Source of the DNA: Polytrichum commune
Taxonomy: Eukaryota > Streptophyta > Polytrichopsida > Polytrichales > Polytrichaceae
Direction: 5' to 3'
DNA length: 64,000 nucleotides
Assembly: GCA_950295325.1 (NCBI GenBank)
Contig: OX485806.1
Span: forward strand, 48,973,169-49,037,168
The number at the start of each line of letters is the position of its first letter. Position 1 is the first letter of the stretch. Below are positions 1 through 12,832 of this stretch, piece by piece. The position numbers and the translations under genes are program-made. Under the pieces are notes generated by a model. That model did no database searches. It was not told the DNA's origin and saw only the letters and a program-made list of their open reading frames with translations.

Positions 1-1880
1 GCCAAGTTGTTAGGACATGTGGGTTGGTATAGAGAGTTGATTCCAAATTATTCTAAGATAGTTGTTCCCATTAGTCAGTTGCTTAGGAAAGATTATAGGT
101 TTGAGTGGACAAAGGCTTGCCAAAGGGTATTTGAGGAGTTGAGGGATAGATTGAGCACCTATCCGGTGTTGGTGCTACCGGACTGGGGAAAACCGTTTCA
201 TATGTTTTGTGATGCTAGTTCAGTAGCCGTAGGTAGTGCATTATGTCAAGCAACGGGAGACAAGGAGAAGGATCAACTAGTGGCGTATGCGAGCCGACAG
301 TTGACACCGGCAGAGAGAAACTATTCTACCACGGAAAAAGAGTGTTTGGCCATGGTCTTCTCAGTCAAGAAATTTTGCCATTACCTTATGTGTAATCTGG
401 TAGTTTTCTTTGTTAATCACATGGCGATCAAATTCTTGGTCAACGAGGCGGAGTTGAGTGGTAGGTTGGCTAGATGGGTCCTACTCTTGGAGGAGTTCGA
501 CTACACTGTTAAGTATAAACCTGGGCGTATGCACCTGCAAGCTGACCATTTATCAAGGTTGTCTAATGAGGCGGGAGACAGTCCAGTAGACGACACTTTT
601 AGGGACGACAACATCTTTTTGGTGACAGCTAGGGCGGATTGGTACTTAGGCATCGTAGAGTTCTTCACGACCGAACAGTTGACTTGGGATCGGACAAGGG
701 ACGAAAGGAGAAATGTTAGAGTTAATAGTCGACACTATACAGTGATAGGACATAGGCTATTTTGGAGAGGAACGGATGGGATCTTACGGCGATGTGTGTC
801 GGAGATCGAGGCCCCCTCGATATTGACCGCTTGCCATGATAGTACGTGTGGTGGACATTTCTCAGGATTACTCACTGGCCAGAAGGTGCTTAGAGCAGGT
901 TACTTCTGGCCTGATTTGTTCAAGGACGCCAAGGAATACGTCAGGAAATGCGATGCTTGTCAGAGGTATGCGAGGAATGACCTCCGTATGGAGATGCCTT
1001 TTCATGTGTCCTTATCTCTAGTCTCCTTTGAAAAGTGGGGAATCGATTATGTTGGTGAAGTTCATCCCCATTCTTCTAAAGGAATGGCTTACATTATAGT
1101 TGCAACCAAATACTTGACTAAGTGGGCGGAGGCTAAAGCTGTGAAGACGAACACGGCCGCCAATGCCGCCACATTCATGTATGAAAACATCATCTCAAGA
1201 TTCGGGTGTCCCAAGATTCTGGTTAGCGATAGGGGCACCCATTTCTTGAACGAGATGTTCCAAGACCTTACCGCTAGATTTAAGATAAACCATAGGAAGA
1301 CAATTCCTTATCATCCGCAGACCAATGGTCAAACGGAGTGTATTAACAGGACCTTGGTGAGTATCCTTCGCAAGACAGTGCTGGATTCAAAGAGGGATTG
1401 GGACGTCAAGTTAACATCGACATTGTGGGCTTATCGCACGACCTTCAAGGTGACAACACAGGCGATTCCATTCTCTTTAATGTATGGATTGGAGGCTACA
1501 TTACCCATTGAGTTCGAAATTGAATCATTGTGCGTGGCCGTGACATCTCGCCTCACGGATAGTCAATCATTGAGGAATAGGCTAACCATTCAGGAGGAAC
1601 TTGACGAAGGAAGAAGGAGAACGGCTCAACATATTGAGGCCATCCAGAGACCAAGGAAGATCACCTTCAACAAACGGCACAAGAAGAGGGCACTGATGCC
1701 ATGTATGATGGTAATGATTCAGAATGCTAGGAAGCTTGACTTCTCGGGTAAGTTTGATGCAGTTTTGTTGGGACCTTACTGGTTCGAGAAGCCTTCCCAA
1801 ACAACTCGTTGTAGTTGGAGACATTAAATGGGAAGAGCTTCCCGACATGTACGGCGGGAAGTCGGTGCAAGGAGTATTGA
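1..1880 (+). pseudogene. Ty3/gypsy pol fragment: RNase H and integrase
   Basis: This is the C-terminal part of a gypsy polyprotein, cut by the window edge in the reverse transcriptase thumb. In order it has an RNase H domain (FCDAS near residue 68, TTEKE near 109), an integrase zinc finger (HDSTCGGH then CDACQR) and the integrase core with GIDYVG, VSDRGTHF and GQTE carrying the Asp-Asp-Glu triad. The frame is open from 7 to 1827, but the end of the protein reads in another frame from about 1782, consistent with a one-base loss at 1780-1784. In that frame an in-frame TAG lies at 1812-1814 and the natural-looking TGA at 1878-1880. A late RNase H position reads FVNHMA, where an acidic residue normally sits. 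It would copy and insert retrotransposon cDNA; this copy is probably inactive. Confidence 0.92.
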
Positions 1881-1946
1881 GGTTGAATGACAACTTGCCT
1901 GCGGAGCAAGAGTCTTTGGGATTCATCCCCCGATGGTCGCCAGTTA

Positions 1947-3200
1947 TGTGAGCCCAAAATCGGGCACACACATGTCTTTGAACCTTAAAATTTCATAAGA
2001 ATTTAGGCTTTGATTTTACATAAAGCATTTAAAACATAAAGAAGTTGATGGTTGTTGGTATAAGTAGATTTTATGTGAGCTTAGGTTTGGAGTTAGTTGG
2101 GGAATTAGGATGTCAACCTAGGTGACCTAGGCATGCTTTAGAAATGGGTTGAGCTCAAGCCGCAAGGAAAATTCCAGGGTTTAAGAGTTTGGAGTGGGAG
2201 CCCTCACTGTCCATTTTAGGAGGACTCGGGGGTTTTGGATAAGCTTAGCTTCGGTGCGAATGAGGAACAGGGGAAAAACTCTGCCGCTAGAGGTGGTGAG
2301 TTGTGGAGAGAGATGGCGAGGAGGAGCAGGCTCCTAGGTCGAAGGTGGTGGCCACACTGACCAGGATGAAGCAATGAGGGCAGGCTGGAATCACACTGGA
2401 AGGAAGAGAGGCGCTGGTGCAAAGGTCAGCTGTCTCGGGAAATCGGTGGGCGCCACTGGGAGTTGCGGTCTAGAGGTTTATGTGGTTGCGGAAGGGAGGC
2501 AGTGTCAAGCAAGGCAAGCTAGGTGAATGGGTGAGTATGATAGGAGGTGAGAAGCTAGCGGGAGGTGGAAGTGCCTCAAACTCCTGGATGTTTTCATTTA
2601 TGTTTCCTCCGTGACAATTTAGTGCAGATGCTACCTTGGATCAGAACTCAGATCACCGAAAAGGGTAGCAGAAGGGGGTGATTGAATTGAGTAATCGGTC
2701 AGGGAGGGAAATGCTGCACCTGCCGCGGCTGCATTCATTTAGCTCTCCCAGTTGGTCCAAGGGGGTCTAGTTGAGGAAGATAAGGTGGAGGTCGGAGGAT
2801 TGCGACCACAGCAGGAGGAGATCTCGGGCAGCTGCAAGCGGCAGTTGGATCGTTGGGCGGAGTGGACTCACCCTGATTGATTGATATGGAAGAAATCAAT
2901 CAGTGTGACAGACGAGGAGCTAGTTGCGGCATGCAGCTGGATCGTGCAATGTTGATGATTTCCAAATTTTAATGCTGCTGGTGCGGGGTGGAATTTGAGT
3001 TTCGGCAAGTTGGAGAAGCCGACATGGCCACCAGGGAGGGACACTTGTAAGTCTGGCGCCTCATTTCAATCACAGGTGGTGAATGAGCCTTGAGGAAGGC
3101 GGAATTTGGCATTGCCTGCCCCGATTCGACTTAGATGTTGTTGGAATTGTGTGTTGGTGGGCTACAGAAAACCTGGTTTACTGTGGGTTGAGTGACAACA
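1947..3200 (+). mobile_element. Start of gypsy 3' LTR; right border unclear
   Basis: A TG-starting terminus, TGTGAGCCCAAAA, begins 67 bp after the pol stop, where a 3' LTR is expected. The reverse complement of the solo LTR at 15341-16766 starts with the same 13 bases and shares a later block around GTCCATTT with 2210-2220. I therefore call the two LTRs diverged relatives. I could not find the matching CTCACA end, so the right border near 3.2 kb is a guess based on where GC-rich sequence gives way to AT-rich sequence. Confidence 0.5.
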
Positions 3201-6156
3201 CCAAAGTGCCAGGGGCTTATTACTTTTTAGGCCTCGGGCTCTTGAAATGAATCTTGGACAAAAACAAACATACAAATGACCTACGGACCAATTGACATAA
3301 CAAAGTGATACACAACTAGCAAATACACTACACTAAATAATGTATTTAGTGCCATATGGTATTTTATGTAACCGTAGTAAATTGTGTAATGGCATTTCCT
3401 ATGGAATCATACAAACATTGTCATCCCAATTCAATTGTATCCTAATGATTGATTATGTAATGAATTATTGTCATGGATGATTGATTTTAGATGGAAAAAA
3501 TACTTAAGTAGCAATAATTCCAACATTGTAAATCTATAATGACCAAATTATTCTTACACAATGAATAACAAATAATGATAGGTTCACAAATAATGTTGGT
3601 GACAATACACATGCATCTTTAAATTAATAATTTAATGACACTAAAACTATATTTAATGTATTAACCCAACCCACGACCTAATTCTTTACCCTGATAAACG
3701 CTAGAAAAATTAAAGATTGCGAACATGATAACACTATACCTTTGTGACTACTCCCTTGCACATGCTACCCAACAAAAATGCAAATTTTTGGCCCAAGAAA
3801 GACCACATACATTATTTATCCTAAGAACCCCACCTACAATTAAATCGCCTTTCACACCTAGCCCAAACCTCAAAATGCAAGTATTTGAATATTCACCTAC
3901 CTTAAGATGGATTTCTCACAAATGCCATAATTCAAAATCTGAACAAACATGCCATCCACCACCCAATCCTTACCCAACTAGGTTGGGAAATACTACTGCC
4001 CTACATCATCACTACATGAATAAGACAAACTTTACATACAACAATCATTCAACATCTTCAAGGTTCCCCAAATTTATATACAAAAAATCCACAAATCAAT
4101 GGAAATATTCTTACATTGTCATAAAACCCTTAAGACATATCATCCTAAACAAAAGGAAATTAGCAAAAACATCAAACTCCAGTTCCATTTAACTAAATTA
4201 CTGTCTAACACCAACACTAAAACTTGACGCATATACTATAAAACGAATACTAACCATCGGTCTACCTATGAAAATAAGGTACTCAGTCACTTATGCGCCC
4301 CCATGTCTAGAGGGATATAGATAGGAGGCGGTGAACAAACATGGCATGTTAGTGTAGAAATATTGACGTTAAATATTTCCCTTACATCATGTATTTCTCA
4401 TGATTCTTCACCTTTACCACCTACCAGCATAAAATAAAATAAAAAACAACCGATCCTTATTAATTGCATTGCAAGTTGATGTACCAAGGTTTTTTAACCA
4501 ATCATGAATTCAAAACATTACATACTATAAACTTCCAACAAGGGATCACAATATGTTTTTATGTTTATGTCGTTAAGTGTATTACACTAGATGGACCATA
4601 AAACGCAACCTAATGGGACTAGGCTGACAAAAAACCTATAGGATCACCTTGTTGCACAATTCTCATGGATTGGGGCCATAATTCCCAATCCATAGGGCCA
4701 ACAACACAATAGTGGATTTGTGGGTCATTAACCCCACTTTTCTACCAACGTGCAGAGTGGTTGTGTAGGTGATTAATCTAACTTCACCACATACAAAATT
4801 TCTCTAGTAATCAAAACTACTGTCACAAAACATACCCATGACCCCCGAAAACAACGAAATTTGGTACCCCCTTGGTGGGGAGTGCTATGTTGTGAGCAGT
4901 GAGCAATGAGCGGAAATTTGTGAACGGTGAAGAAAACAAAATATTTGGTAATAGGACCCCTAGTATCCTATAACCGTGGCCTAAAGAAATAATTTTTTAG
5001 GGTTCAATAATAAGAAAATTGGGGAGGACAAACAATATGAATGCTAGATTGCAAGTAGTGAGCAATGAAAAAGACCAATATGTACACGACTCGGGGTTGC
5101 TAGTATGTGAGCATACGAGCGTGAACTTGTGAGCCTTCAATTTTTTTCCGATTATGGTTTGTAAATCCGTTGGGGGCCTATGACTGTGAAATTACATGTA
5201 AGGGTCTATAGTCCAAATGAACAACAAATGAGAATGTTGCTATAACAATTTTGTAATAAAAATGAACTAATACACATTCAACTGTTGAAATAATAATAAT
5301 GTAATTGGAGATAATGTGTAAGCAAACTCATGTTGAAAATAAGTGTAGAATGTTAGAATGTCTCACTATAATATAGATCAATGTAAAATTTGAATACATC
5401 ATAACACCATCATGAGGGTGACATTTACGAAGTCCAAAACATAAAGAACAACAAAAGTGGATTGTAGATGGGGGCAAACATGGTAAAGTGGACCAAAAAA
5501 GTGCTCCGCTCAATGTAAATTTGGAGGTGCCTTTGGAAAGTGACCATTATTAAATATAAGTGTGATTCTTCTATGAATATAGAAATGTTGTTCTTATAGT
5601 ACACTTGTATAAGAATCAAATGAGCGAAAGAAAAGTGAAGAAAACATGTATTTTAGAATATCTATATGTCATTTTTCAACACCTACGCAAAGATGTCAGG
5701 ATTTGCAAGTGGTTGAAAATGACATATGAGTAATTTCATAACAACATATTAAATTATAATTTTTGTATGATGACCTAGAAAATAATTATATGCACATATT
5801 TGTTAGAAAAAATCTACAAAACCATTCATTTCAATGTATGAAATGCCTGCATGAAACACAAATTTGACAACTACACTTATGCGTACCATTTTAAGGGTTA
5901 ATTAAATATTTTTTGTTCATTTTTTGTAGAATTGTCATAGTATCATATACACGGAGGTCATGATAAATTAAATTACAATATATTTGCAAAAAAAAATTTA
6001 ACATTACATAGTCAAATTTTGACCAAAACTGGAACAAAGTGCTTGATCCACTAGTTCTAATGCAAGGAGCACTAGGAATGCAAGTGAGATGATCGGGAGG
6101 ATCGAGGAAAAGCAACCAACTTGGGATGCTTTGTAATAGGAGCTAGGTTTAGGGTG
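3201..6156. other. AT-rich intergenic stretch without a gene
   Basis: The sequence is AT-rich with frequent stops in all frames. The longest open stretch (3725-4192, +) is rich in Asn, Thr, His and Pro, shows no domain and is probably chance. Around 4880-5130 there are repeated phrases of the type GTGAGCAATGAGC; similar CACTGCTCA/TGAGCAGTG phrases recur near 54230-54550, so a shared old repeat is possible. Confidence 0.6.
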
Positions 6157-6161
6157 GGGTT

Positions 6162-7134
6162 TGTCGCGCACCTCTCCATGAGGAGTGGCCGAAACACCAT
6201 GGGCACAAGGGGGACCCCGGAGTGACACCCGGGACTTGTGGCGCCGTTGGTGAGAGGGCCCAAGTGATCCTAGTGTGGGTGAGGGCCCCGGGCGTTGGGA
6301 ACGCCTCCCACCCACGAAGACTAGGAGGCACAAGGGTAAGGCCATGAGTTATGCGTAGCTCATGGCGTGGTGATTCTAGAAAGCTCAAGAACACCTCAAT
6401 CGGAGGTGTGAGCTAGGAGTTATGGCCATTTGAGTGGGGCGCTGTCCCGGGACAGCGCCCTGGTACAGCAGTGCCTGGGAGTGATTCCCGGGACTGCCAA
6501 GGTTCAAACAGGCATAACGTCCTCAATACTTGCCCGAATGGGGCAAGTGAGGAGTCCATCGGCATCTACGTGAAGCGTAGATGAAGATGCAGTGGTTGGT
6601 TGTTATGATCAGACATCATACAAGGAAGTTATGATGGTCTGAAGCTGCTGGGGGGGTTCTAGGTCCAGCAGCTAAAGGAAAATGTCCACTTGGCCCCAAC
6701 TCTTGGTAGAGAGACAAGAGGTTGGTTGACGGTGGGGTAGGGGCCCCGCGTGAAGTCCTAGAGGCTTATATGGGTGAGGTGGTGTGGCCTCACCCACCCG
6801 AGGCCGAACGGCACGGCCTCCATGGGCTTTGGCCTAATGTGAGGTCATGGTTGCCTAGTATGCTTCGGGTTGTTGTAGTGTTGCTCCGGCAACGCGATGA
6901 TCAACATAGGATTGGACTTCCATGGATGGAAGTCCACATTGGGGAAATGGGTTACCGATTAAGGGGTGAGTCCCGAAAGCAAAGTAGGAGGGTTGGTTCC
7001 CTCCTATGAACTATTGGTCCGGGGTAAGAGGAGCTATCCATTAGCATGGCGGAATGCGAAGGGTTAGCGCTCGTAACCTTTGCTAGAAACGAAAATTGGC
7101 AAGATTGTTAAGGGACCTAGCAAGGGTTGCGACA
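6162..7134 (+). mobile_element. 973-bp TG...CA element (solo-LTR-like), TSD GGGTT
   Basis: The element starts TGTCGC and ends GCGACA, a 6-bp terminal inverted repeat of the TG...CA kind. The 5-bp sequence GGGTT flanks it on both sides (6157-6161 and 7135-7139), which is the expected target duplication of an LTR. No long ORF is present. A clearly related copy lies in inverted orientation at 54662-57717. Most likely it is a solo LTR, or a non-autonomous element made of LTR sequence only. Confidence 0.75.
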
Positions 7135-7139
7135 GGGTT

Positions 7140-8397
7140 GGTCAACAAATAATGATGTGAGTAGGGTTTGACTCTCCCGTCATGGGTAGGGTTTGACTCT
7201 CCCGACATTGAAGTCCTAAGTTGTGGCTAGGGTTTGGGGCTCTCCCAAACAATGATGTGGGTGGAGTTTCACTTTGCCAACGGTGAAGTTTGTGACTAGG
7301 GTTTGGCTCTCCAGAAGTTGAGTAGTGATGTCCATCCCCTTAACCCGCCCTTCTGTTCACAAATGGTGCTCGTCGACGGACTGTTGCTGCTCGTGTTGGA
7401 TAAGAGGTAGCTAAAACCCTGCATACACAAAGCGGGCACAACGCATGCAAGTGTTTATTAAACCTCCCTTTTTGTGTAGTGTTGATCGTCAATTATGAAC
7501 CTTTCGCGGCTGTTGGTATGGTAACCGGTCCTAATATTGTGCAACAATTGCTCATTGGAAGTAGCTAAGAACAAATAAAGGAGCGGAACGAGCGCCGCAA
7601 GGTGGACACTCCGGCAGGTGAAAACTCATTCAGGAGGGCTGACAAATATGCCCGATCACGGATCGATTCACGGTGATCCTCTATTACTTGGTCATGGATT
7701 GATTCACGGTGGCCGCTCTGCTATGTGTTCTTCTCACGCTCTCTTCCCTTCAGCATCAGCAGAGTAAGGCGATCCTTTCTCTTCAACTCCTATGTTTGAG
7801 ATCCGAGAATACCCATGGATGCAATGTCGGTAGTGCAAGTTTGAGATCTGTGTTGGAATTTTGGAGGTATTCAGGAATTTTGATGTATGGTGTTTGTGGT
7901 GGCATTCCTTCTGGATGGTTTATTGCATTTGAGCTTACGGGGTTTGATGTACATCAGCACTATTTATAGCTTCTGTGGATAACCATATGAAGTGCATATG
8001 ATCTTCGGGGCTTTGATTATATTTTCCCGCACTATTGGAGTTCGGCATATTGTACGGTGGTGACATTATTTGTGGGTAGTTTGGGGGAATTTTTGTATGG
8101 AGATGGGGGTTGCTATTTGTTGGCACTCAAATTCCCTTCGGCAACAACCTCGCTGTTGTTTTGAGTTTCTTCGTCGCCTTTCACAAACTCCCGCAAACGT
8201 TTTCGCGATATCTTCGCAGGAGCGCGAGCAGCTGTGGCAAGGTGAGCGTTGTCGAGGCTTTCGTGGGATTGATTCTGTTTTTTGAATGTGGCGTTTTTGG
8301 TTGAGAATTTGTTGTAAACACCTCCTTGTCTTCTTCTTCGTCGTGGTTGTGGTCATGGTCGAGGTGAGGAAGGGGGCGATGATTTTTGATGATTTGG
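7140..8397. other. Intergenic sequence with short GGGTTTGACTCTCCC repeats
   Basis: Between 7150 and 7330 a phrase around AGGGTTTGACTCTCCC is repeated three to four times with drift. The phrase CATCCCCTTAACCCGCCCTT at about 7333 recurs near 43923, suggesting another shared repeat. ORFs between 7709 and 8356 overlap on both strands and show no domain, so I do not call a gene. Confidence 0.45.
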
Positions 8398-8740
8398 TGT
8401 CACTACTAGAAAATCATGACCAAATCAACAAAAAATCAACAGATCTTTGTCGATCCGGGCACTGCAATGACCGATTTCACTGATTTTTGAATTTTTGTAA
8501 AAATCAACAGTTTACTGCCTACATTTTTGTTGATTAGAATAGTACAATGACCAAATCAACAAAATTTTAGTAAATGTGAAATCTTTTTTGAATCTTTTTT
8601 GGAATATTCTAGGATCTATTGGAATATTGTAAAATCTTTTTAATTTTTTGCAATTTATGGACTTGTAAGTGTATGGGTATGGAAATAATTACGAATTCAA
8701 AGGTGTTTAAATATTATAAATATTATATTAGTTGATAGTT

Positions 8741-9012
8741 AATCATATATATATATATATGTATAATATGTATATAATATATGTAACATATAATATATAT
8801 ATGTATGTATATATGTATATATATGTATGTATATATGTATATATATGTCTGTATATATATATATATGTATGTATGTATGTATATGTATATATATAATATA
8901 TGTATATAATATATGTAACATATATGTATACAATATATGTAACATGTATGTATACAATATATGTAACATGTATGTATACAATATATGTAACATGTATGTA
9001 TATAATATATAA
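8741..9012. repeat. AT-rich simple repeat and 24-bp minisatellite
   Basis: Alternating TA/TG simple sequence runs from 8745 to about 8900. It passes into tandem copies of a unit of about 24 bp around ACAATATATGTAACATG (8895-9008). ORFs with Tyr/Ile/His-rich repeats on both strands here are translations of the repeat, not genes. Confidence 0.85.
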
Positions 9013-9027
9013 TATATAAATATGTTT

Positions 9028-9486
9028 ACATTTACAGTAAATATATACAGTATATATTTACTGTAATTATATACAGTATATATTTACTGTAATTATATAC
9101 AGTATATATTTACTGTAATTATATACAGTATATATTTACTGTAATTATATACAGTATATATTTACTGTAATTATATACTGTATATATTTACTGTAATTAT
9201 ATACTGTATATATTTACTGTAATTATATACTGTATATATTTACTGTAATTATATACTGTATATATTTACTGTAATTATATACTGTATATATTTACTTTAA
9301 TTATATACTGTACATATTTACTGTAATTATATACTGTACATATTTACTGTAATTATATACTGTACATATTTACTGTAATTATATACTGTATATATTTACT
9401 GTAATTATATACTATAATTATATACTGTATATATTTACTGTAATTATATACTATAATTATATACTGTATATATTTACTGTAAATAT
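9028..9486. repeat. 26-bp tandem repeat, self-complementary, about 17 copies
   Basis: A unit around TTTACTGTAATTATATACAG is repeated head to tail about 17 times. The early copies carry ACAGTATA and the later ones ACTGTATA. Because TACAGTA and TACTGTA are reverse complements, adjacent units can pair with each other, so the single strand could fold into a long series of hairpins. It sits in the middle of the CACTA element. Confidence 0.85.
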
Positions 9487-9564
9487 ATACATCAAGTAGG
9501 TAGTAAAGAGAAATTAGTGGCTTTATTCTAGAAAGGTTTAAAACACTCCGTTTATATCATGTGT

Positions 9565-9765
9565 GATGTGATGACCTAGTGGTTAAGGCACATGTGTGGG
9601 TATCACTAGGTGCAAGGTTTGATTCCCGTGGCCGGCACCTTCGGCCTTGGCCTTGCCACCTATGTGAGTGGTAGGTAGTCTATACTTGTAGGTGAGGTAT
9701 ATGTTGAGGGTTACTTGGGAGGGGTTAGGAATTGCAGATCTGACATTTATTCATTTTTTATTTTT
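9565..9765 (+). repeat. tRNA-derived (SINE-like) segment
   Basis: An A-box-like CTAGTGGTTAAGG (about 9576-9588) is followed about 30 bases later by a B-box-like GGTTTGATTCC (9616-9626). The spacing fits an internal RNA polymerase III promoter. No clean acceptor stem closes around it, and the sequence runs on into a non-tRNA body ending in T-rich DNA near 9760. It is therefore more likely a SINE head or decayed tRNA relic than a working tRNA gene. It lies inside the CACTA element. Confidence 0.5.
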
Positions 9766-10401
9766 TAATGTTATATATATATATCTATATCTATAATAAG
9801 TTTTTTTTTAAAAATATTTTTGTGACCATATCAACAGAAAAAATCAACAAAATTGTGTTACATCATGTCCAGGTCAACGCGTCCTAAGTAACAACCGCGA
9901 CCAACGCCTTTCTGTTGATCCGGACGCAAAATTTTCTACTAGTGTGTGGGAAGGCGAGAGTTGGTGGTGGAGAAGAAATATTTGATGTTGCGCTGGGAAT
10001 GAAGTGTTGGGGTTTGTTGAGCATCTTGTAGAAAGATAAGAGAACGAATTTCTGCGACTCTCCATAATTGTGAGTGGGTTTTTGTGGGTTACGCATGTGT
10101 TGATGCCATGTGGTCATTATGGTCCTGGCGCCATGGTCGAATCAAGCTTCTGTGAATATCGAGGCCATGAGCCCGGTCGCATTCAATTAGCTTCATGCAT
10201 GCTGCTTTTGAATTTTCAGCATTTTTTCCCGAGTATTTGAAAATACCGGAAAATCTACATGCTTGAAGGTCACAGCGCAACGTCGGGGAAGCTTCAAGAA
10301 GTTGCTACAGATAAACGAATATACGCCTGAACCTGGCCAAGTTGGGTTATGTGGAAGGCGAAGATAAAGTTCCCTTCGTTGCTGTTTTTGATCTTCATAG
10401 A

Positions 10402-10760
10402 GCCATGTTGTTGAACCATCTACGAGGATTTCCGCCCCTGCACGGTTGATTGGCCGATTGATCCGAAACCTCGTAAAGTGTTCCGAAATTGTACATGTCC
10501 TCAACTTTTAAAAAAAAAAAACATTATGGGAATCGATAGCCTCGGGTGCAAGAGAACTCCTCACACATAACCTCCGTGCCCTACTTGCACAGCCATGTTA
10601 TTGAACAATCTACGAAGAATTCCACTCCTACGAGGTTGATTGATTGATCCGAGACCTCGTAAATAGGCTAAGAAACTGTGCATTTTCGCGCCTTTTATTT
10701 TATCGTATGGTAAATCGATAGCCTCGGGTGCAAGAAACCTCCTCACACATAACCCTTGTG
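10402..10760. repeat. Tandem duplication, unit about 189 bp
   Basis: Two adjacent copies begin AGCCATGTT near 10402 and 10591 and each ends with a block around ATCGATAGCCTCGGGTGCAA and CCTCACACATAACC. They differ by substitutions and small indels, so the duplication is not recent. No gene is visible here. Confidence 0.7.
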
Positions 10761-12832
10761 CGTTGTCCCTTTCTTTCTATTTTTGAAGCTGAAGATGGAG
10801 GAGACACACAAGTACTTGATTGACAAGGCGGCCAGCTTCTCGAGGCAACAGAAATGAAAATCTCCACCAGAAAAATCTCATCGGCTTCACCGAGTTAGTA
10901 CCAATCGGCTTGCCTTTCATCAACATGTAATATGCGCCCATTCAGCACTCATTATTCAACCTCAAATTCAGGAAGGTTAATCCCTAACCTGCTCAGACTT
11001 TGACACGAGAATGAGATGATGGCGAAGATAGGGTTCTGTGTACTGTAACTTCATCAGTTCAACAATATTCGTAACTTTGATCAGATTGATCAGCTTGCAG
11101 CTTGCAAGGTACAGATTTATTTTTTCCAAGTATATATGAATTACGTTGTAGTTACAGGGTGACTATTTATCTCCTCTTGAGTCGATTGATGAATTGCTGG
11201 GTTTATATTCTTGATGAGGAATTCTAAAAGTCCAGTAAGGGGGTTCTGTGTATTGTAACTTGATCACACACATCATTTCAGTAGACTAGGCTCAAATGGA
11301 ACAGCTTGCAAGGTACAGATGGTATTTATTCTATGCTAAGAGTGTTTTTGTGGTCTTCCGGAACAAAGTATGTGAAAATATGTCCAGGATTGACATTGGT
11401 CCGGAAGGTGTAGAACATTTTACATACGAATTTTTGTAAACTTTTATATATAAGATTAGGTTGCCTAGGTTGCCATGCCCTAATATTGCGCCTGCTTGTC
11501 CTAGCTGATGTATGTTTCCACCTAAGTAAGGAGGTCTTAGTCATCTGTTTTCTTGTGAAGGGGTTCATAAAATGGGAAACAACAAGAATAAACGATTATC
11601 TGCTGCCCAACGACGAGACTTGGTTGCAGAGTAAGCGGAACAACGTCTACATTGACAAGAAGATGAAGTTGAAAGGTACAGTTTCTTTTATGCCATATCC
11701 TCACTCTCTTTGAATATCCAATTTATTTTGGCATTTCATGGTCTTTGTCATGTAAACAAGTATTCAATAGTTTTGATGGTAACAGTTCAACTCGAAAAAT
11801 TAACAATATTACATTGCTTTATGCTCATTTGGTGTAGAGAAAAAACAAGAAATGATGACATACAATCCAAAAAACGGATGCGTGAGGAACAAAGAAAACA
11901 AAGTATTGCTGAAAATGCTACCATTGTTGGAGTTGACAACCCCTATGAAAATAATCGTGTTCGGAGGTGGAGGAAGTGTGCCTCAATTGTAGAGGAGCTT
12001 GTGCATAGACTAAACTCCCGGTCCACTGGGTTTATAGTCGTTGAGAAGAAAGATGTGCTCAGGCGGTTTGCGGAAGACAAACGAATCATAGGACTGCTTC
12101 CCAGTTTTATGAAGGAAACGAAAGCAACCGAAGAAAAACTAAAACTCGTGAGTAGTGTCCAACAAGCCTATAGCCAAATGGTGGCGAACAAATCCACTGA
12201 AAATTCCATGTACAGAAATGCATTGCTATCAGCAGTTGCGTCCCCTACTAATGGTCCTAGTCAATTGTTCTTGGCACAGACCTTAAAAGCAACAAGACAT
12301 GCTTTGAGGAAAGCCGTAGTTCGAAGGGCATACATTGATGACGTTGGCGAGAAATTTTGGGGCGGAATACCAAGAAAAACCAGAAATGACCGTGTTAGTG
12401 AAGATGATCAACAAAAGATTATGAGTTTTTGGGATACATCAACAACAATCTCCCCTATATCGAAAGACATTCTATACCAAAGAACAGGACCGTGGCAGTT
12501 CAATGAGCATCCAAAGCATTATCTTCAGGAATCTCAGGTTACTCCCTAACTTGCCAATGAGTTCCTCGTTTACCCTCTTGTTGGACATTTACTTGAATGT
12601 ATGTGAATAGTGACCCTTCCAAAGTAGATACACCATGTGCATTTATTTGTTTCCACTTGCCGAATGAATAAATGCGTGTCATGCTAGACATAATATTGCT
12701 ATCAATTTCAAACACTGTTTTTTCACTTACTTGTAATAAAGACGTTGCACTTGCACTTTATGATTGATTTCCTCACTTTCCATTCCAACATCTTACAGTC
12801 AATTTTTTTTATCAATTGTAAATGTGCACAAT

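Larger units (their letters stand above)
8401..9944. mobile_element. Non-autonomous CACTA (En/Spm-like) element, TSD TGT
   Basis: The left end reads CACTACTAGAAAAT and the right end is the reverse complement of CACTAGTAGAAAAT, so 13 of 14 terminal bases match. The 3-bp TGT flanks both ends (8398-8400 and 9945-9947), the target duplication size of CACTA elements. Subterminal AAATCAAC phrases are repeated several times near both ends, another family trait. No transposase is encoded: the interior is AT-rich minisatellite plus a tRNA-like segment. It would need a transposase supplied in trans. Confidence 0.85.

Noticed and set aside
3725-4192. 155-codon ORF as a gene
   Set aside because: Low-complexity AT-rich composition, no domain, no splice or promoter context.
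8739-9012. Overlapping Tyr/Ile-rich ORFs on both strands
   Set aside because: They are translations of the TA/TG minisatellite.
9565-9646. A functional tRNA gene
   Set aside because: A- and B-box-like motifs are present, but no convincing acceptor stem or anticodon arm closes and the sequence continues as a SINE-like body.
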